From assembly GCA_020692355.1 (NCBI GenBank), contig JAIMKP010000007.1:30119-94118 (forward strand): a DNA stretch of 64,000 nt, read 5' to 3'. The translations under genes were made by a program, and so were the position numbers. Of the stretch, positions 42,060 through 49,829 are shown piece by piece. The notes under the pieces were generated by a model. It was given only the letters and a program-made list of their open reading frames with translations, was not told the DNA's origin and did no database searches. Position 1 is the stretch's first letter. Each line of letters opens with the position of its first letter. This stretch comes from Desulfosporosinus sp. (GTDB taxonomy: Bacteria; Bacillota; Desulfitobacteriia; Desulfitobacteriales; Desulfitobacteriaceae).

Positions 42060-43682
42060 ATGGCGACAATGAATCCTGAAACAGAATCACCCTCCCTCAA
42101 GGGAGAATGGTGGGCAGAAATCCATTCCCGCCGGACCTTTGCGATCATTTCGCACCCGGATGCGGGTAAAACTACTTTGACAGAAAAACTCCTCTTATTT
42201 GGCGGGGCCATTCACATGGCGGGTTCCGTGAAATCGCGAAAAGCCGAGCGCTATGCCACCTCAGACTGGATGGAACTGGAGCGCCAACGGGGGATCTCGA
42301 TCACGTCGAGCGTGATGCAGTTTAAATATAAGGGGTATATTGTCAATATTTTGGATACCCCCGGCCACCAAGACTTCAGCGAAGACACGTACCGAACCTT
42401 GACGGCTGCAGACAGTGCCGTGATGATCATTGATGCGGCTAAAGGGGTCGAGGCTCAGACAATTAAACTCTTTCAGGTTTGCCGTCAGCGCGGGATTCCG
42501 ATTTTTACGTTTGTCAATAAGATGGACCGGAATGGAAAACATCCCCTGGATCTGATGGATGAAGTGGAAAAAGTTTTAGGGATTGATTCCTATGCCATGA
42601 ATTGGCCTATCGGCATGGGCGGTGATTTTAAGGGAATTTATAACCGAGCGAACCGCCGAGTGGAACGCTTTCGCGGTAGCGCTGGGAACTTTGTGGCGCA
42701 GGTTCCTGTCTCAGGTTCGTTAGAGGATGAAGCGGTGCAAAAAGGGATAGGTTCTGATATTTTGGTTCAGCTTCACGAGGAAATTGAGCTTTTGGATATG
42801 GCGGGGAATTCTTTTGACAGAGAGCGCATGGAGCGCGGTGAGGTGACTCCTGTTTTCTTTGGTAGTGCTTTAAACAATTTCGGAGTCCCTGACTTTCTGG
42901 AGCATTTTTTAGAGTTGGCACCTGCCCCACAGCCCCGCTTAACCAGTCAAGGCCTTCTTCTACCGGAGCATTCTGAGTTTGCCGGGTTTGTCTTCAAGAT
43001 TCAGGCGAATATGAATGCGGCCCATCGTGATCGGATTGCTTTCATTCGTGTCTGTTCTGGTCGCTACGAGCGGGGAATGACAGTGATCCATTCCCGTTCT
43101 CAGCGTCGGTTACGTTTGGCCCAGCCTCAGCAGCTTTTTGCCGGGGAACGCACGATTCTCGATGAAGCATTTGCTGGGGATATTATCGGGGTACACGATA
43201 ATGGACTTTTACGCATTGGCGATGTGATTGCGACCAAAGATGGGTTAGTATTCGAGGCCATGCCCTTTTTCAGCCCCGAAAATTTTGGCAGGGTGAGCAT
43301 TGCCAATGCCTTAAAACGCAAACAGTTTATTAAAGGAATTCAGGAATTGGAAGAGGAAGGGGCCATTCATGTCTTTCACGATCGCTTTGCAGGGGTGGAA
43401 GCGCCTATCATTGGTGTCGTTGGTCAGCTCCAGTTTGAAGTGCTGGAATATCGGCTTAGGGAAGAATATGGAGTAGACGTTTCCATCAATCATCTCCCGT
43501 ATGGTTTGGTACGCTGGTTGAAAAAGGACGAACCGAACCTTAAAGTGCTGGAGGATTCCAGCATGGCCATGATCGTTTTGGATAAGGATGAAAATAAGGC
43601 TGTTCTGCTGCTCGATGACTGGAAGGCCTCTTGGCTGAGTGAGCGTTATCAGATTTCATTCTTGCCACAGCCTCCCCAATAA
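42060..43682 (+). CDS. prfC: Peptide chain release factor 3
   Basis: Predicted 540-residue translational GTPase that recycles RF1/RF2 from the ribosome. G1 is SHPDAGKTT (near residue 30), the switch I region GAIHMAGSVKSRKAERYATSDWMELERQRGISI contains the family-specific SVK..R and GISI parts, G3 is DTPGHQDFSEDTYRTL, and G4 is FVNKMDR. The C-terminal domain has VVGQLQFEVLEYRLREEYGV. The SVKGRK-like and DTPGHQDFSEDTYR segments separate it from EF-G. It has its own sigma-A promoter. Confidence 0.95.
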   Translation: MATMNPETESPSLKGEWWAEIHSRRTFAIISHPDAGKTTLTEKLLLFGGAIHMAGSVKSRKAERYATSDWMELERQRGISITSSVMQFKYKGYIVNILDTPGHQDFSEDTYRTLTAADSAVMIIDAAKGVEAQTIKLFQVCRQRGIPIFTFVNKMDRNGKHPLDLMDEVEKVLGIDSYAMNWPIGMGGDFKGIYNRANRRVERFRGSAGNFVAQVPVSGSLEDEAVQKGIGSDILVQLHEEIELLDMAGNSFDRERMERGEVTPVFFGSALNNFGVPDFLEHFLELAPAPQPRLTSQGLLLPEHSEFAGFVFKIQANMNAAHRDRIAFIRVCSGRYERGMTVIHSRSQRRLRLAQPQQLFAGERTILDEAFAGDIIGVHDNGLLRIGDVIATKDGLVFEAMPFFSPENFGRVSIANALKRKQFIKGIQELEEEGAIHVFHDRFAGVEAPIIGVVGQLQFEVLEYRLREEYGVDVSINHLPYGLVRWLKKDEPNLKVLEDSSMAMIVLDKDENKAVLLLDDWKASWLSERYQISFLPQPPQ

Positions 43683-43721
43683 CCACAGAAAAACGCAAAA
43701 ACTTGGCCACGGGATAAAGAA

Positions 43722-43766
43722 AACCCGGCTTGTGCCGAGCCTTTGGCGACAGCAGAAGCCGAGGTT
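43722..43766 (-). terminator. Possible terminator-like hairpin downstream of the RNA candidate
   Basis: AACC-CGGCTT pairs with AAGCCG-A-GGTT, with a GCC/GGC inner pair. On the minus strand it is followed by GGGTTTTCTTT. It lies between prfC and the RNA terminator and could be a back-up stop for minus-strand transcription. Confidence 0.35.
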
Positions 43767-43807
43767 GCACTTATGCCACCACAAAGATATACTTTCTGAC
43801 TGGTATA

Positions 43808-44011
43808 AAGAAAAAGCCTTGCCCTTATGATAATAGGGCGAGGCTTTAACGATCTTGAGCATAGTTTCTAAAACGAAATACAAGATGTGCAGTTTCCCCG
43901 ATCTGGGCATTGAGAACAAGAAGGCGGCACCAACGGGGTTGCTTGAGTTAGCCTATCTGCTGTAGATTCGGTCAAAACGAATCCCCCCTTCAGTACAGAT
44001 GAACTTATCCT
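43808..44011 (-). ncRNA. Stand-alone non-coding RNA candidate, about 200 nt
   Basis: It is read on the minus strand from a start near 44011 to a terminator at 43847-43809 (AAAGCCTCGCCCT / AGGGCAAGGCTTT then TTTTC). Internal stems visible are GATTCG/CGAATC, with ATCTGT and ACAGCAGAT around it; CCCCG/CGGGG; and ATCTTG/CAAGAT, with TTTC/GAAA inside. No protein is encoded: the frames are short and lack ribosome sites. It lies between prfC and the amidase gene. It does not fit tmRNA, RNase P, SRP RNA or a riboswitch class that I can name; a 6S-like RNA is possible by size only. Confidence 0.5.
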
Positions 44012-44017
44012 GTTTGT

Positions 44018-44046
44018 ATTATATTACAGCTGATGGAGAAGGTCAA
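44018..44046 (-). promoter_or_regulatory. Sigma-A promoter of the RNA candidate
   Basis: On the minus strand, TTGACC (44046-44041) and a perfect TATAAT (44023-44018) have 17-base spacing. No coding region follows before the terminator. Confidence 0.72.
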
Positions 44047-44095
44047 TAACTTTTACATAAGATTGCAAAGAAAAAAGTGCAGTATTATAACAGAA

Positions 44096-45970
44096 TTAGT
44101 TCTGAAGAAGCTCTGACAAAGGCACCAGTTGTATCCCTTGGGCCTCAAATTCAGGGAGCATTTCCCTAATCGCCCGCGCCGTATTGGGACCTTGGGGCCC
44201 GACATGCCCGATGCCGATGGCTTTGCCGGAAGTTTTGGCTTTTTGAATCAGAGCTTTGAGTTGTTTCTTGATCGAGCCTAGATCATTGGCATTATCAAGG
44301 AAGATGTCGCGCATCCCGCTGGCGATCTGGGCCTGGTGCGCTTCCTTTGCCAAGATGCTTTTTTCGCTGGTTTTACTGTCGAGGATCAATAGGTCGCGTT
44401 CCTTAGCCACCTCGATGATGGCGTGAACCAGGTTTGGATCCTCTGTCCCTTTTGAACCCATGTGGTTGCTAATCCCGATGGCATAGGGTACGGTTTGCAA
44501 GCCTTGGATGAGGCGCTCCTTGGCCTGAGATGGGCTAAGCCTTGTGAGCAGAGCCCCTGGGCCCAGCCATTCTGGTTTCGCTTTTTTGGCTTCCATGGGC
44601 ATGTGCAGGATGATTTCAAATCCTTTTTGATGGATGAGTTGTGCTTCCTGCTGCGAGAACATCATGTTGGGCATTATCGCTGCGGTGAAAGGAACGTTGA
44701 GAGCGAGCATGTCATTCGTGCCGGGATTATTGATCCCAAAGTCGTCAATCACAATAGCAGCCTTGCCCTGGATAGGTTTGGGTGTGAAGGTTTGGTTTAA
44801 AATGACATGCCCGGCAATGGAATCCCCGAATTGCCCATCGATCAAAAGTCGTACCCCTTCAACCCCTTCAATTTGGGATAAGGTCCAGACCACGGATTTT
44901 ACCGTGAGTTCCTCTTCGACGGCCCCTTGAGGGAAATCACGGCGCAGGCTACTGCTAAAATTCACGGTGGCAATGCCATGATTAAACTCCGTACCTAAAA
45001 CTTTCGTGGTGGGGGCAAGGGTTGGACTGGCTTTTGAGTTGAGTTTGGGCCCCTTGAGGAGTTCTTGCAGCAGATACTGAATTCTCTGGTTGGGGCTGAG
45101 AAGGTTCCAAGTGCTTGGTTGCAGCTCTCGTTCTTCAACAGTTAGGGTGTCAAGGTTTTCCGATGGGAAGTAAAGCTCGAAGTGATTCGAAGTGATGTGC
45201 TGAGGTTGATCAGTATTGGCTAAAGCAGGTGCCACCTGATCCGGAACGCCTAAAGGATAGTCGGAAAAGAAGTCTTGAATGCCCGAACCAATGGCTTCGG
45301 CCAGGGATATTTGATACTTTTCGCTTTGAAGCAGCTTGCGTTCGGTGGCATTGGAGATAAATCCGACTTCGACGATGACGGCTGGCATTTTTGTCTGATT
45401 GATGAGATAATAGTCGCCGGCTTTGGCGTTGCGCCGGTTATCTGGCTGCAGAGTGCCCAGACGTTTTTGGATGCGTTCCGCCAGGGCTTTACCTGGGGCA
45501 GATTTAAGGTGGTAATAGCTTTCGGCTCCGTAGGAATTGCGCTGCGGGAAGCTGTTAGAGTGGATGCTGATGAACAAATCCGCTTGGTTGGCGGTTGCCA
45601 TCTGAATGCGCTGGTTGAGTTCATGGCGCTTGGCGGTGCGCCCTTTGATAAAATGATCCGGATAAAAGTCCGTATCGGATTCGCGGGTGAGGATCACCTT
45701 ACAGCTCTGTTTTTCTAACACCTGTTTTAGGCGCAAAGCCACCGCCAGATTAACATCTTTCTCGCGGAGGCTCCCGTATTGTGCGCCGGGATCGGCCCCT
45801 CCATGTCCGGGGTCAATCACGATGACTTTGTTTTGCAGGCTCGCTGCAACTGTCTGCACCAGGCGGAAAGCGCCGAGCATCACGAGAACCAAAATCAAGG
45901 CGATACCGAGAGGGCCCGGCTTGCGGATAAATATGATCCAGGGTTTTCGAAGCATTGAGTTCTGCACCAT
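44096..45970 (-). CDS. Three-domain cell-wall protein: amidase_3, GerM and divergent polysaccharide deacetylase
   Basis: Predicted 624-residue protein anchored by an N-terminal membrane helix (LGIALILVLVMLGAFRLV). Residues about 48-235 are an N-acetylmuramoyl-L-alanine amidase with zinc ligands in VIDPGHGGADPGA, a Glu in LREKDVNLAVA, SIHSNS and AVIVEVGFISN. Residues about 260-400 resemble a GerMN domain (SPNQRIQYLLQELLKGP; GIATVNFSS). Residues about 410-624 are a divergent polysaccharide deacetylase (AIVIDDFGINN; ILHMPMEA; ISNHMGSKGTED). The ribosome site abuts the ATG at 45970, so GTG at 45967 or ATG at 45955 may be used. A role in spore cortex or septal peptidoglycan is likely by inference. 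Confidence 0.88.
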   Translation of the reverse strand: MVQNSMLRKPWIIFIRKPGPLGIALILVLVMLGAFRLVQTVAASLQNKVIVIDPGHGGADPGAQYGSLREKDVNLAVALRLKQVLEKQSCKVILTRESDTDFYPDHFIKGRTAKRHELNQRIQMATANQADLFISIHSNSFPQRNSYGAESYYHLKSAPGKALAERIQKRLGTLQPDNRRNAKAGDYYLINQTKMPAVIVEVGFISNATERKLLQSEKYQISLAEAIGSGIQDFFSDYPLGVPDQVAPALANTDQPQHITSNHFELYFPSENLDTLTVEERELQPSTWNLLSPNQRIQYLLQELLKGPKLNSKASPTLAPTTKVLGTEFNHGIATVNFSSSLRRDFPQGAVEEELTVKSVVWTLSQIEGVEGVRLLIDGQFGDSIAGHVILNQTFTPKPIQGKAAIVIDDFGINNPGTNDMLALNVPFTAAIMPNMMFSQQEAQLIHQKGFEIILHMPMEAKKAKPEWLGPGALLTRLSPSQAKERLIQGLQTVPYAIGISNHMGSKGTEDPNLVHAIIEVAKERDLLILDSKTSEKSILAKEAHQAQIASGMRDIFLDNANDLGSIKKQLKALIQKAKTSGKAIGIGHVGPQGPNTARAIREMLPEFEAQGIQLVPLSELLQN

Positions 45971-45989
45971 CCTCCCCTAACAGAATACG

Positions 45990-46145
45990 ATTCACCTAAT
46001 GACGTTAGTATTCAGGTATTCAGAATTCAGTTGAGCATTAGCGAAGGATCTTGACAAGATTCTTCACTTCGTTCAGAATGACCAAAAGGCAAACTCTTCT
46101 CTCATCTTGACCTTCTGACTCCTGACTCCTGAGTATTCACCTAAT
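45990..46145. repeat. Small repeat element flanked by 11-bp direct repeats
   Basis: ATTCACCTAAT occurs at 45990-46000 and again at 46135-46145. Between them lie short repeats at both ends (TATTCAG twice plus ATTCAG; CTGACTC twice plus CTGAG) and a central TTCACTTCGTTCAGAATGACC block that I have seen as a dispersed repeat type in bacterial genomes. No reading frame is present. It looks like an inserted MITE- or REP-like sequence. Confidence 0.6.
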
Positions 46146-46245
46146 ATCTATGTATATTGGTTTAGGGCAGGATCTCAGCACTTTCTTTTTTAGTTCATTT
46201 AAGCAAGAATATTTTTCAAGGATTCTAGACTTGGCAGGTGGAAGA

Positions 46246-46281
46246 AATAAAGGCCTCTTCTGTTCAGAAGAGACCTTTATT
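46246..46281. other. Perfect hairpin before a cupin gene
   Basis: AATAAAGG-CTCTTC pairs with GAAGAG-CCTTTATT (one mismatch) around TGTTCA. On the minus strand a TTTATTTCTT tract follows, so it could terminate minus-strand transcripts or act as an operator for the cupin gene 80 bases downstream. Confidence 0.5.
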
Positions 46282-46360
46282 AACACGGCAAGTTTGTGTT
46301 AAAATTTCTTCAAATGAGTAATTATACCCTAGGCTTATTTTGATTCAAGGAGATGGTTTT

Positions 46361-46714
46361 GTGATTCGTAGAGGCCAAGACATGCAGCGAGAAGTCATAA
46401 CGGGGATGAGGGGCGGACAAGGAGAGGTTCAGATTACCCACATCCTGGAACGGGAGAAAGATGAATTTGTCAACAAAGGGCGCTTATATGCCAAAAATGT
46501 TTTAAAACCGGGAACCTCGATTGGCCTTCATGAGCATGTGGGGGATTTTGAAGCGTATTACATCTTGAGTGGGGAAGGGACGGTGGACGACAACGGGCAA
46601 AAAACCGTCGTCAAACCGGGGGATTTGATGTTGACCCGCAATGGCGAACAACACTCGATCGAGAATACGGGAGACACGGATCTCGTGTTTATGGCGCTTA
46701 TTTTGTTTGCTTGA
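46361..46714 (+). CDS. Small cupin-domain protein
   Basis: Predicted 117-residue single cupin. Motif 1 is GTSIGLHEHVGDFEAYYILSGEG (H-x-H...E pattern), and motif 2 is VKPGDLMLTRNGEQHSIENTG. The fold binds a metal, and members include isomerases and sensors. The GTG at 46361 is preferred because AAGGAGAT lies upstream with good spacing; the frame stays open from 46340. It stands alone between the repeat element and a convergent P-loop gene. The function is unknown, and it is only distantly like the other cupin at 23267. Confidence 0.75.
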   Translation: MIRRGQDMQREVITGMRGGQGEVQITHILEREKDEFVNKGRLYAKNVLKPGTSIGLHEHVGDFEAYYILSGEGTVDDNGQKTVVKPGDLMLTRNGEQHSIENTGDTDLVFMALILFA

Positions 46715-46744
46715 TCTTGTCCCAGGAAGTATTCTCGGTCTCTC

Positions 46745-47461
46745 TTAAAATCGCCGTTTGTAAATCCGCTTTTCTGCATGAGGGAGGTAATAGAATTCGC
46801 CCATGTGCTGACCAGCTGTGAGAGCCTCCTGAGTTAAGGGTGCAAGCGTGTGGCCAAAGAGGGAATTGAGGCTTATGAGGGATGCGGACTCAACCGGACT
46901 CAGTAAAATGAAATGCGCATCTTTCCACATTCCTTGGGCTTGAGGAGGAAGGTTAGTCAACGTAGAGAGCACACTCCAGATACTTAGAGCCCCAGCTCTT
47001 TCTTCCTGAATAGACTCACTGATAAAGTGAAGGCGGACCAGTTGCTCCAGAAAACCGCTGTCTTGCCAGTGCTTGGCTGAAAAATCTACAAATAAGCGGA
47101 TGGGGTAGGGAATAGCGCCTTCCGCCTGGCGCACATAATTAGCAAGGCATTCCATGAACGTCGTGTTGCGGGGGGTATATGGACAGGTAGAAAAATAGAT
47201 GCCAGGTTTTGAAGGTTCGGTGATCCAACTCAGATCTGTAGCATAGGGTTCAACATGCACAACATGGAGAGGGGACACCCCTTGGCTGAACCGATCTTTT
47301 GAGTCTGTGAGTAGGATATCGACCGTGTTTTCCTCCCGAAAGCTGGAATCCTGGAGTAGTGACCAAAGCAAACGTGTCTTGCCGACACCCGCTGCGCCAA
47401 GGAGCACATGGTTCCCCGGTAGGAAACGTTGGAAGGCGATAACTTGGCTCTCCACAGGCAT
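46745..47461 (-). CDS. P-loop ATPase of unknown function
   Basis: Predicted 238-residue soluble protein with a Walker A motif GAAGVGKT near residue 22, and LFVDFSAKH near residue 122 as a possible Walker B. Otherwise it does not match a family I can name. The sequence has HVEPYATDLSWITEP and STCPYTPRNTTFMECLANYVRQ, and no DNA-binding or membrane segment. It follows the groES terminator on the same strand and has AAGGAAG before its ATG. It may be a spore-lineage ATPase of the PRK06851 sort; that is a guess. Confidence 0.55.
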   Translation of the reverse strand: MPVESQVIAFQRFLPGNHVLLGAAGVGKTRLLWSLLQDSSFREENTVDILLTDSKDRFSQGVSPLHVVHVEPYATDLSWITEPSKPGIYFSTCPYTPRNTTFMECLANYVRQAEGAIPYPIRLFVDFSAKHWQDSGFLEQLVRLHFISESIQEERAGALSIWSVLSTLTNLPPQAQGMWKDAHFILLSPVESASLISLNSLFGHTLAPLTQEALTAGQHMGEFYYLPHAEKRIYKRRF

Positions 47462-47584
47462 TACTTCCTTTCTGTTAAATTAATTCGCGAACTGCTTTTG
47501 GTTACCAATATTCGCCGCCCCTTTCTCATTTTCCTTTTTGTTCACAAGAAGAATCTTTGCTTTTAACCCCATTTTTGACAAGGT

Positions 47585-47618
47585 AAAAGCCCCCTCACAT
47601 AGCGTAAGGGGGCTTTTT
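47585..47618. terminator. Strong bidirectional terminator after groES
   Basis: AAAAGCCCCCT and AGGGGGCTTTTT form an 11-bp stem with an 11-base loop and have A/T runs on both sides. It lies 23 bases after the groES stop. Confidence 0.88.
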
Positions 47619-47640
47619 AGGTTTCTCGCCAGGGCCGGTC

Positions 47641-47913
47641 TTAATCTTCAATAACTGCCAAGATATCCGCGCGACTTAAAATAATATGGTCGACATTTGC
47701 AATCTTGATCTCCGTGCCCCCGTATTTGGCGAAGAGGACTTTATCCCCTTCTTTGATCTTGCTTTGCAGATCATCATCCGTGCCTACGGCCACGACGATC
47801 CCTTCCTGTGATTTTTCCTTGGCTGTATCCGGGAGATAGATCCCACTTTGGGTTTTTTCTACCGGATCCACGGGTTTAACCAGGACCCTGTCGTCAAGGG
47901 GTTTGATTTTCAT
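47641..47913 (-). CDS. groES: Co-chaperonin GroES without an adjacent groEL
   Basis: Predicted 90-residue subunit of the heptameric lid of the GroEL chaperonin. Landmarks are the N-terminal KIKPLDDRVLVKPV, the mobile loop TQSGIYLPDTAKEKSQEG that docks on GroEL, DKVLFAKYGGTEI and a C-terminal ILSRADILAVIED. The length is normal. The ATG at 47913 has AGGAGG ten bases upstream; a TTG at 47919 is the alternative. It is the second gene after a CIRCE element, behind a glutaredoxin, and a terminator follows instead of groEL. Confidence 0.93.
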   Translation of the reverse strand: MKIKPLDDRVLVKPVDPVEKTQSGIYLPDTAKEKSQEGIVVAVGTDDDLQSKIKEGDKVLFAKYGGTEIKIANVDHIILSRADILAVIED

Positions 47914-47983
47914 GTTCAACCATCCTCCTACGCTTAAGATTTTATTTTAAAGATATTTGGATAGCTCAGTGAGTTTGGGATTG

Positions 47984-48220
47984 CTAGCCACGAATCCCAA
48001 GGGTAGCGTTTAGTTTCGGTTTGTCAAAGCCGACGATAATTTTACCATTCACATCAATGACAGGTACGCCTTGTTGCCCAGTCTTGCGAACCATGTCCGC
48101 CGCAGCCTTCGCATCCCGTGAAATATCGATATCGCGGAAGGGAATGCTATGCTCTCTCAAGTAGCGTTTAGCGGCGTTGCAAAAGCTGCACGTTGGGGTT
48201 GAATACACGGTCACAGCCAT
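47984..48220 (-). CDS. Glutaredoxin-like protein (NrdH / Uxx-star type)
   Basis: Predicted 78-residue thioredoxin-fold protein with the active site CSFC near residue 11 and the glutathione/thioredoxin-binding motifs GVPVIDVNGKIIVGFD. It should reduce disulfides in client proteins. It is the promoter-proximal gene of a CIRCE-controlled operon with groES 70 bases downstream, which links it to heat or unfolding stress. AGGAGG lies eight bases before the ATG at 48220. Confidence 0.88.
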   Translation of the reverse strand: MAVTVYSTPTCSFCNAAKRYLREHSIPFRDIDISRDAKAAADMVRKTGQQGVPVIDVNGKIIVGFDKPKLNATLGIRG

Positions 48221-48269
48221 CGCTCGTTCCTCCTAGTTTTTAGAATACGTGACTTTATAGACTATTTTA

Positions 48270-48296
48270 TTAGCACTCTCCTTCGTTGAGTGCCAA
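48270..48296. promoter_or_regulatory. CIRCE operator (HrcA binding site)
   Basis: TTAGCACTC, nine bases, then GAGTGCCAA: an almost perfect CIRCE (consensus TTAGCACTC-N9-GAGTGCTAA, one base differs). It lies just after the promoter of the glutaredoxin-groES operon and 50 bases before its first start codon. Confidence 0.92.
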
Positions 48297-48305
48297 CTCC
48301 TAATA

Positions 48306-48336
48306 TTTATATTACTGTGTTGCTTCGTTTTGTCAA
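48306..48336 (-). promoter_or_regulatory. Sigma-A promoter of the glutaredoxin-groES operon
   Basis: TTGACA (48336-48331) is followed by AATATA/TATAAA (48313-48306) at 17-19 bases. The CIRCE element covers the transcript start, the usual HrcA arrangement. Confidence 0.7.
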
Positions 48337-48486
48337 GCCCTCCACGGTGGAAACACTAAGATTTATTATCGCCCAAAACAAACAGATCTAAGCATGTGTT
48401 GGTGAATTTGGCATTTTTTCACTCTTTTCGCCATAGATTCTAGAAAGGTTGTCTAGGGCTTTGGATGGCGGGAAGGGGGAGAGGGT

Positions 48487-48816
48487 GTGAGTGAGGAACC
48501 AAGGGGTTGGAATGAAAAGTTTTGCCGCGAGTGCGGCAAAGTGATTAACGCCCAGACAGAAATCTGCCCGTTTTGTGGAGTGCGTCAATTTAACTTGGCA
48601 GGAAATTCTGGGATTTCCGGTAGACGTTTGGCGGCTGCTCTGTTTGCGATTTTCCTTGGCAGTTTCGGGGCTCACAAGTTCTATCTCGGCAAGGCTGGGC
48701 AGGGGATCCTCTATTTAGTCTTTTTCTGGACCGCAATTCCAGGAATCATCGGGCTCATAGAGGGAATTTTGTATCTAGCGATGAGTGAAGAAGCGTTTAA
48801 CGCGCGTTACTGTTAA
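48487..48816 (+). CDS. TM2-domain membrane protein with zinc ribbon
   Basis: Predicted 109-residue protein. The N-terminus has a double-knuckle zinc ribbon, FCRECGKVI...ICPFCGVRQ. The TM2 domain follows, with two membrane helices: RRLAAALFAIFLGSFGAHKFYLGKAGQGILYLVFFW (the GxxGaHxFYlG signature) and IPGIIGLIEGILYL. The function of TM2 proteins is unknown. The GTG at 48487 lies in a purine-rich GGGGGAGAGGGT context. The first bases of a YitT-family gene follow. Confidence 0.85.
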   Translation: MSEEPRGWNEKFCRECGKVINAQTEICPFCGVRQFNLAGNSGISGRRLAAALFAIFLGSFGAHKFYLGKAGQGILYLVFFWTAIPGIIGLIEGILYLAMSEEAFNARYC

Positions 48817-48931
48817 GCTGTTCATGATCAAAATCGAAAATCGACAAATCGACAGAATGGAATTGAAATCTCAGCCGGTAAAACGTATAATGATAGGAAA
48901 TCAGGTACGGATCAGGCTTGAAAGTGGAGGA

Positions 48932-49786
48932 ATGGGCTTGAAAGGGTGGCAGGTTGCCCGGCGTATCGGTCGCTTGGCTGGGATAACATTGGGTGCAGGG
49001 GTTTCCGCGTTCAGTATACAGGCCTTCATTGTCCAGGCAGGACTGGGAGGCGGTGGTGTCGGTGGAATCGCACTGCTCCTTTTTTATAGTTTTGGTTTGC
49101 CGGTGGGGATTGTCACGCTCTTGTTGAACATTCCCTTGCTTATTCTTGGCTGGAGAGAAGTGAACAGGGATTTCGTATTGAAGACACTCTATGGCATTGC
49201 AGTGCTCTCTCTCTTGTTGGAATTGCTGAACGGGTACCGACCTTGGCCCTTCGAAGATCTCTTTTTGGGCGCGCTTTACGGAGGTGTCGTGGGTGGGGTT
49301 GGCTCTGGGATTGTTTTCCGTTTCGGCGGCAGCCTGGGTGGAACGGACATTGTTGCCAAAGTCCTGCAACGCAAATTCGGCTGGGCGATGGGGACAACGA
49401 TGCTCGTCACGAATGCCCTGGTCATCCTGGCCTCTTGGGCGGTTCTCGGCCCTAAGGTTGTCCTTTACACTTTGGTATCGATGTTTGCCTTTAGCCGGAC
49501 GGTGGACTTGATTCAAAGCGGGGTGCCGGCTAAGGCCGTGACTATTATTTCTCCGAAGTCGGACGAACTGGCGCGTATTATCCTCACCGATATCGGGCGG
49601 GGTGCAACGTTTCTCTCAGGGCGCGGGGCTTATTCTGATCAGGATACCGAAATCATCATTTGTGTCGTGAGTCTGCCCGAACTCTGGCGGCTCAAACAGA
49701 TCGTGCGCGAAAAGGATCCGAAAGCCTTTATCATTGTGCAAAACGCTTCGGAAGTAGTGGGTCAAGGGTTTATGGCGCTGGAGTAA
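48932..49786 (+). CDS. YitT-family membrane protein (DUF161 + DUF2179)
   Basis: Predicted 284-residue protein with five hydrophobic segments (DUF161, including GLGGGGVGGIALLLFYSFGLPVG and GVVGGVGSGIVFRFGGSLGGTDIVA). A soluble C-terminal DUF2179 domain follows (VTIISPKSDELARIIL, GRGATFLSGRGAYS, DPKAFIIVQNASEVVG). The family is widespread in Firmicutes and its transport or sensing role is not settled. GGAGG at 48926-48930 lies one base before the ATG at 48932; the TTG at 48938 is better spaced (7 bases) and may be the true start. Confidence 0.85.
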   Translation: MGLKGWQVARRIGRLAGITLGAGVSAFSIQAFIVQAGLGGGGVGGIALLLFYSFGLPVGIVTLLLNIPLLILGWREVNRDFVLKTLYGIAVLSLLLELLNGYRPWPFEDLFLGALYGGVVGGVGSGIVFRFGGSLGGTDIVAKVLQRKFGWAMGTTMLVTNALVILASWAVLGPKVVLYTLVSMFAFSRTVDLIQSGVPAKAVTIISPKSDELARIILTDIGRGATFLSGRGAYSDQDTEIIICVVSLPELWRLKQIVREKDPKAFIIVQNASEVVGQGFMALE

Positions 49787-49829
49787 ACCGCCAGGATCTT
49801 AAGGCGTTGAATAGCTGGGAGTGAAAACT

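Noticed and set aside
43700..44011. The RNA candidate as tmRNA, RNase P or SRP RNA
   Set aside because: It lacks the tag-peptide frame and tRNA-like ends of tmRNA, is too short for RNase P, and lacks the GGAAGCAGCC-type core of SRP RNA.
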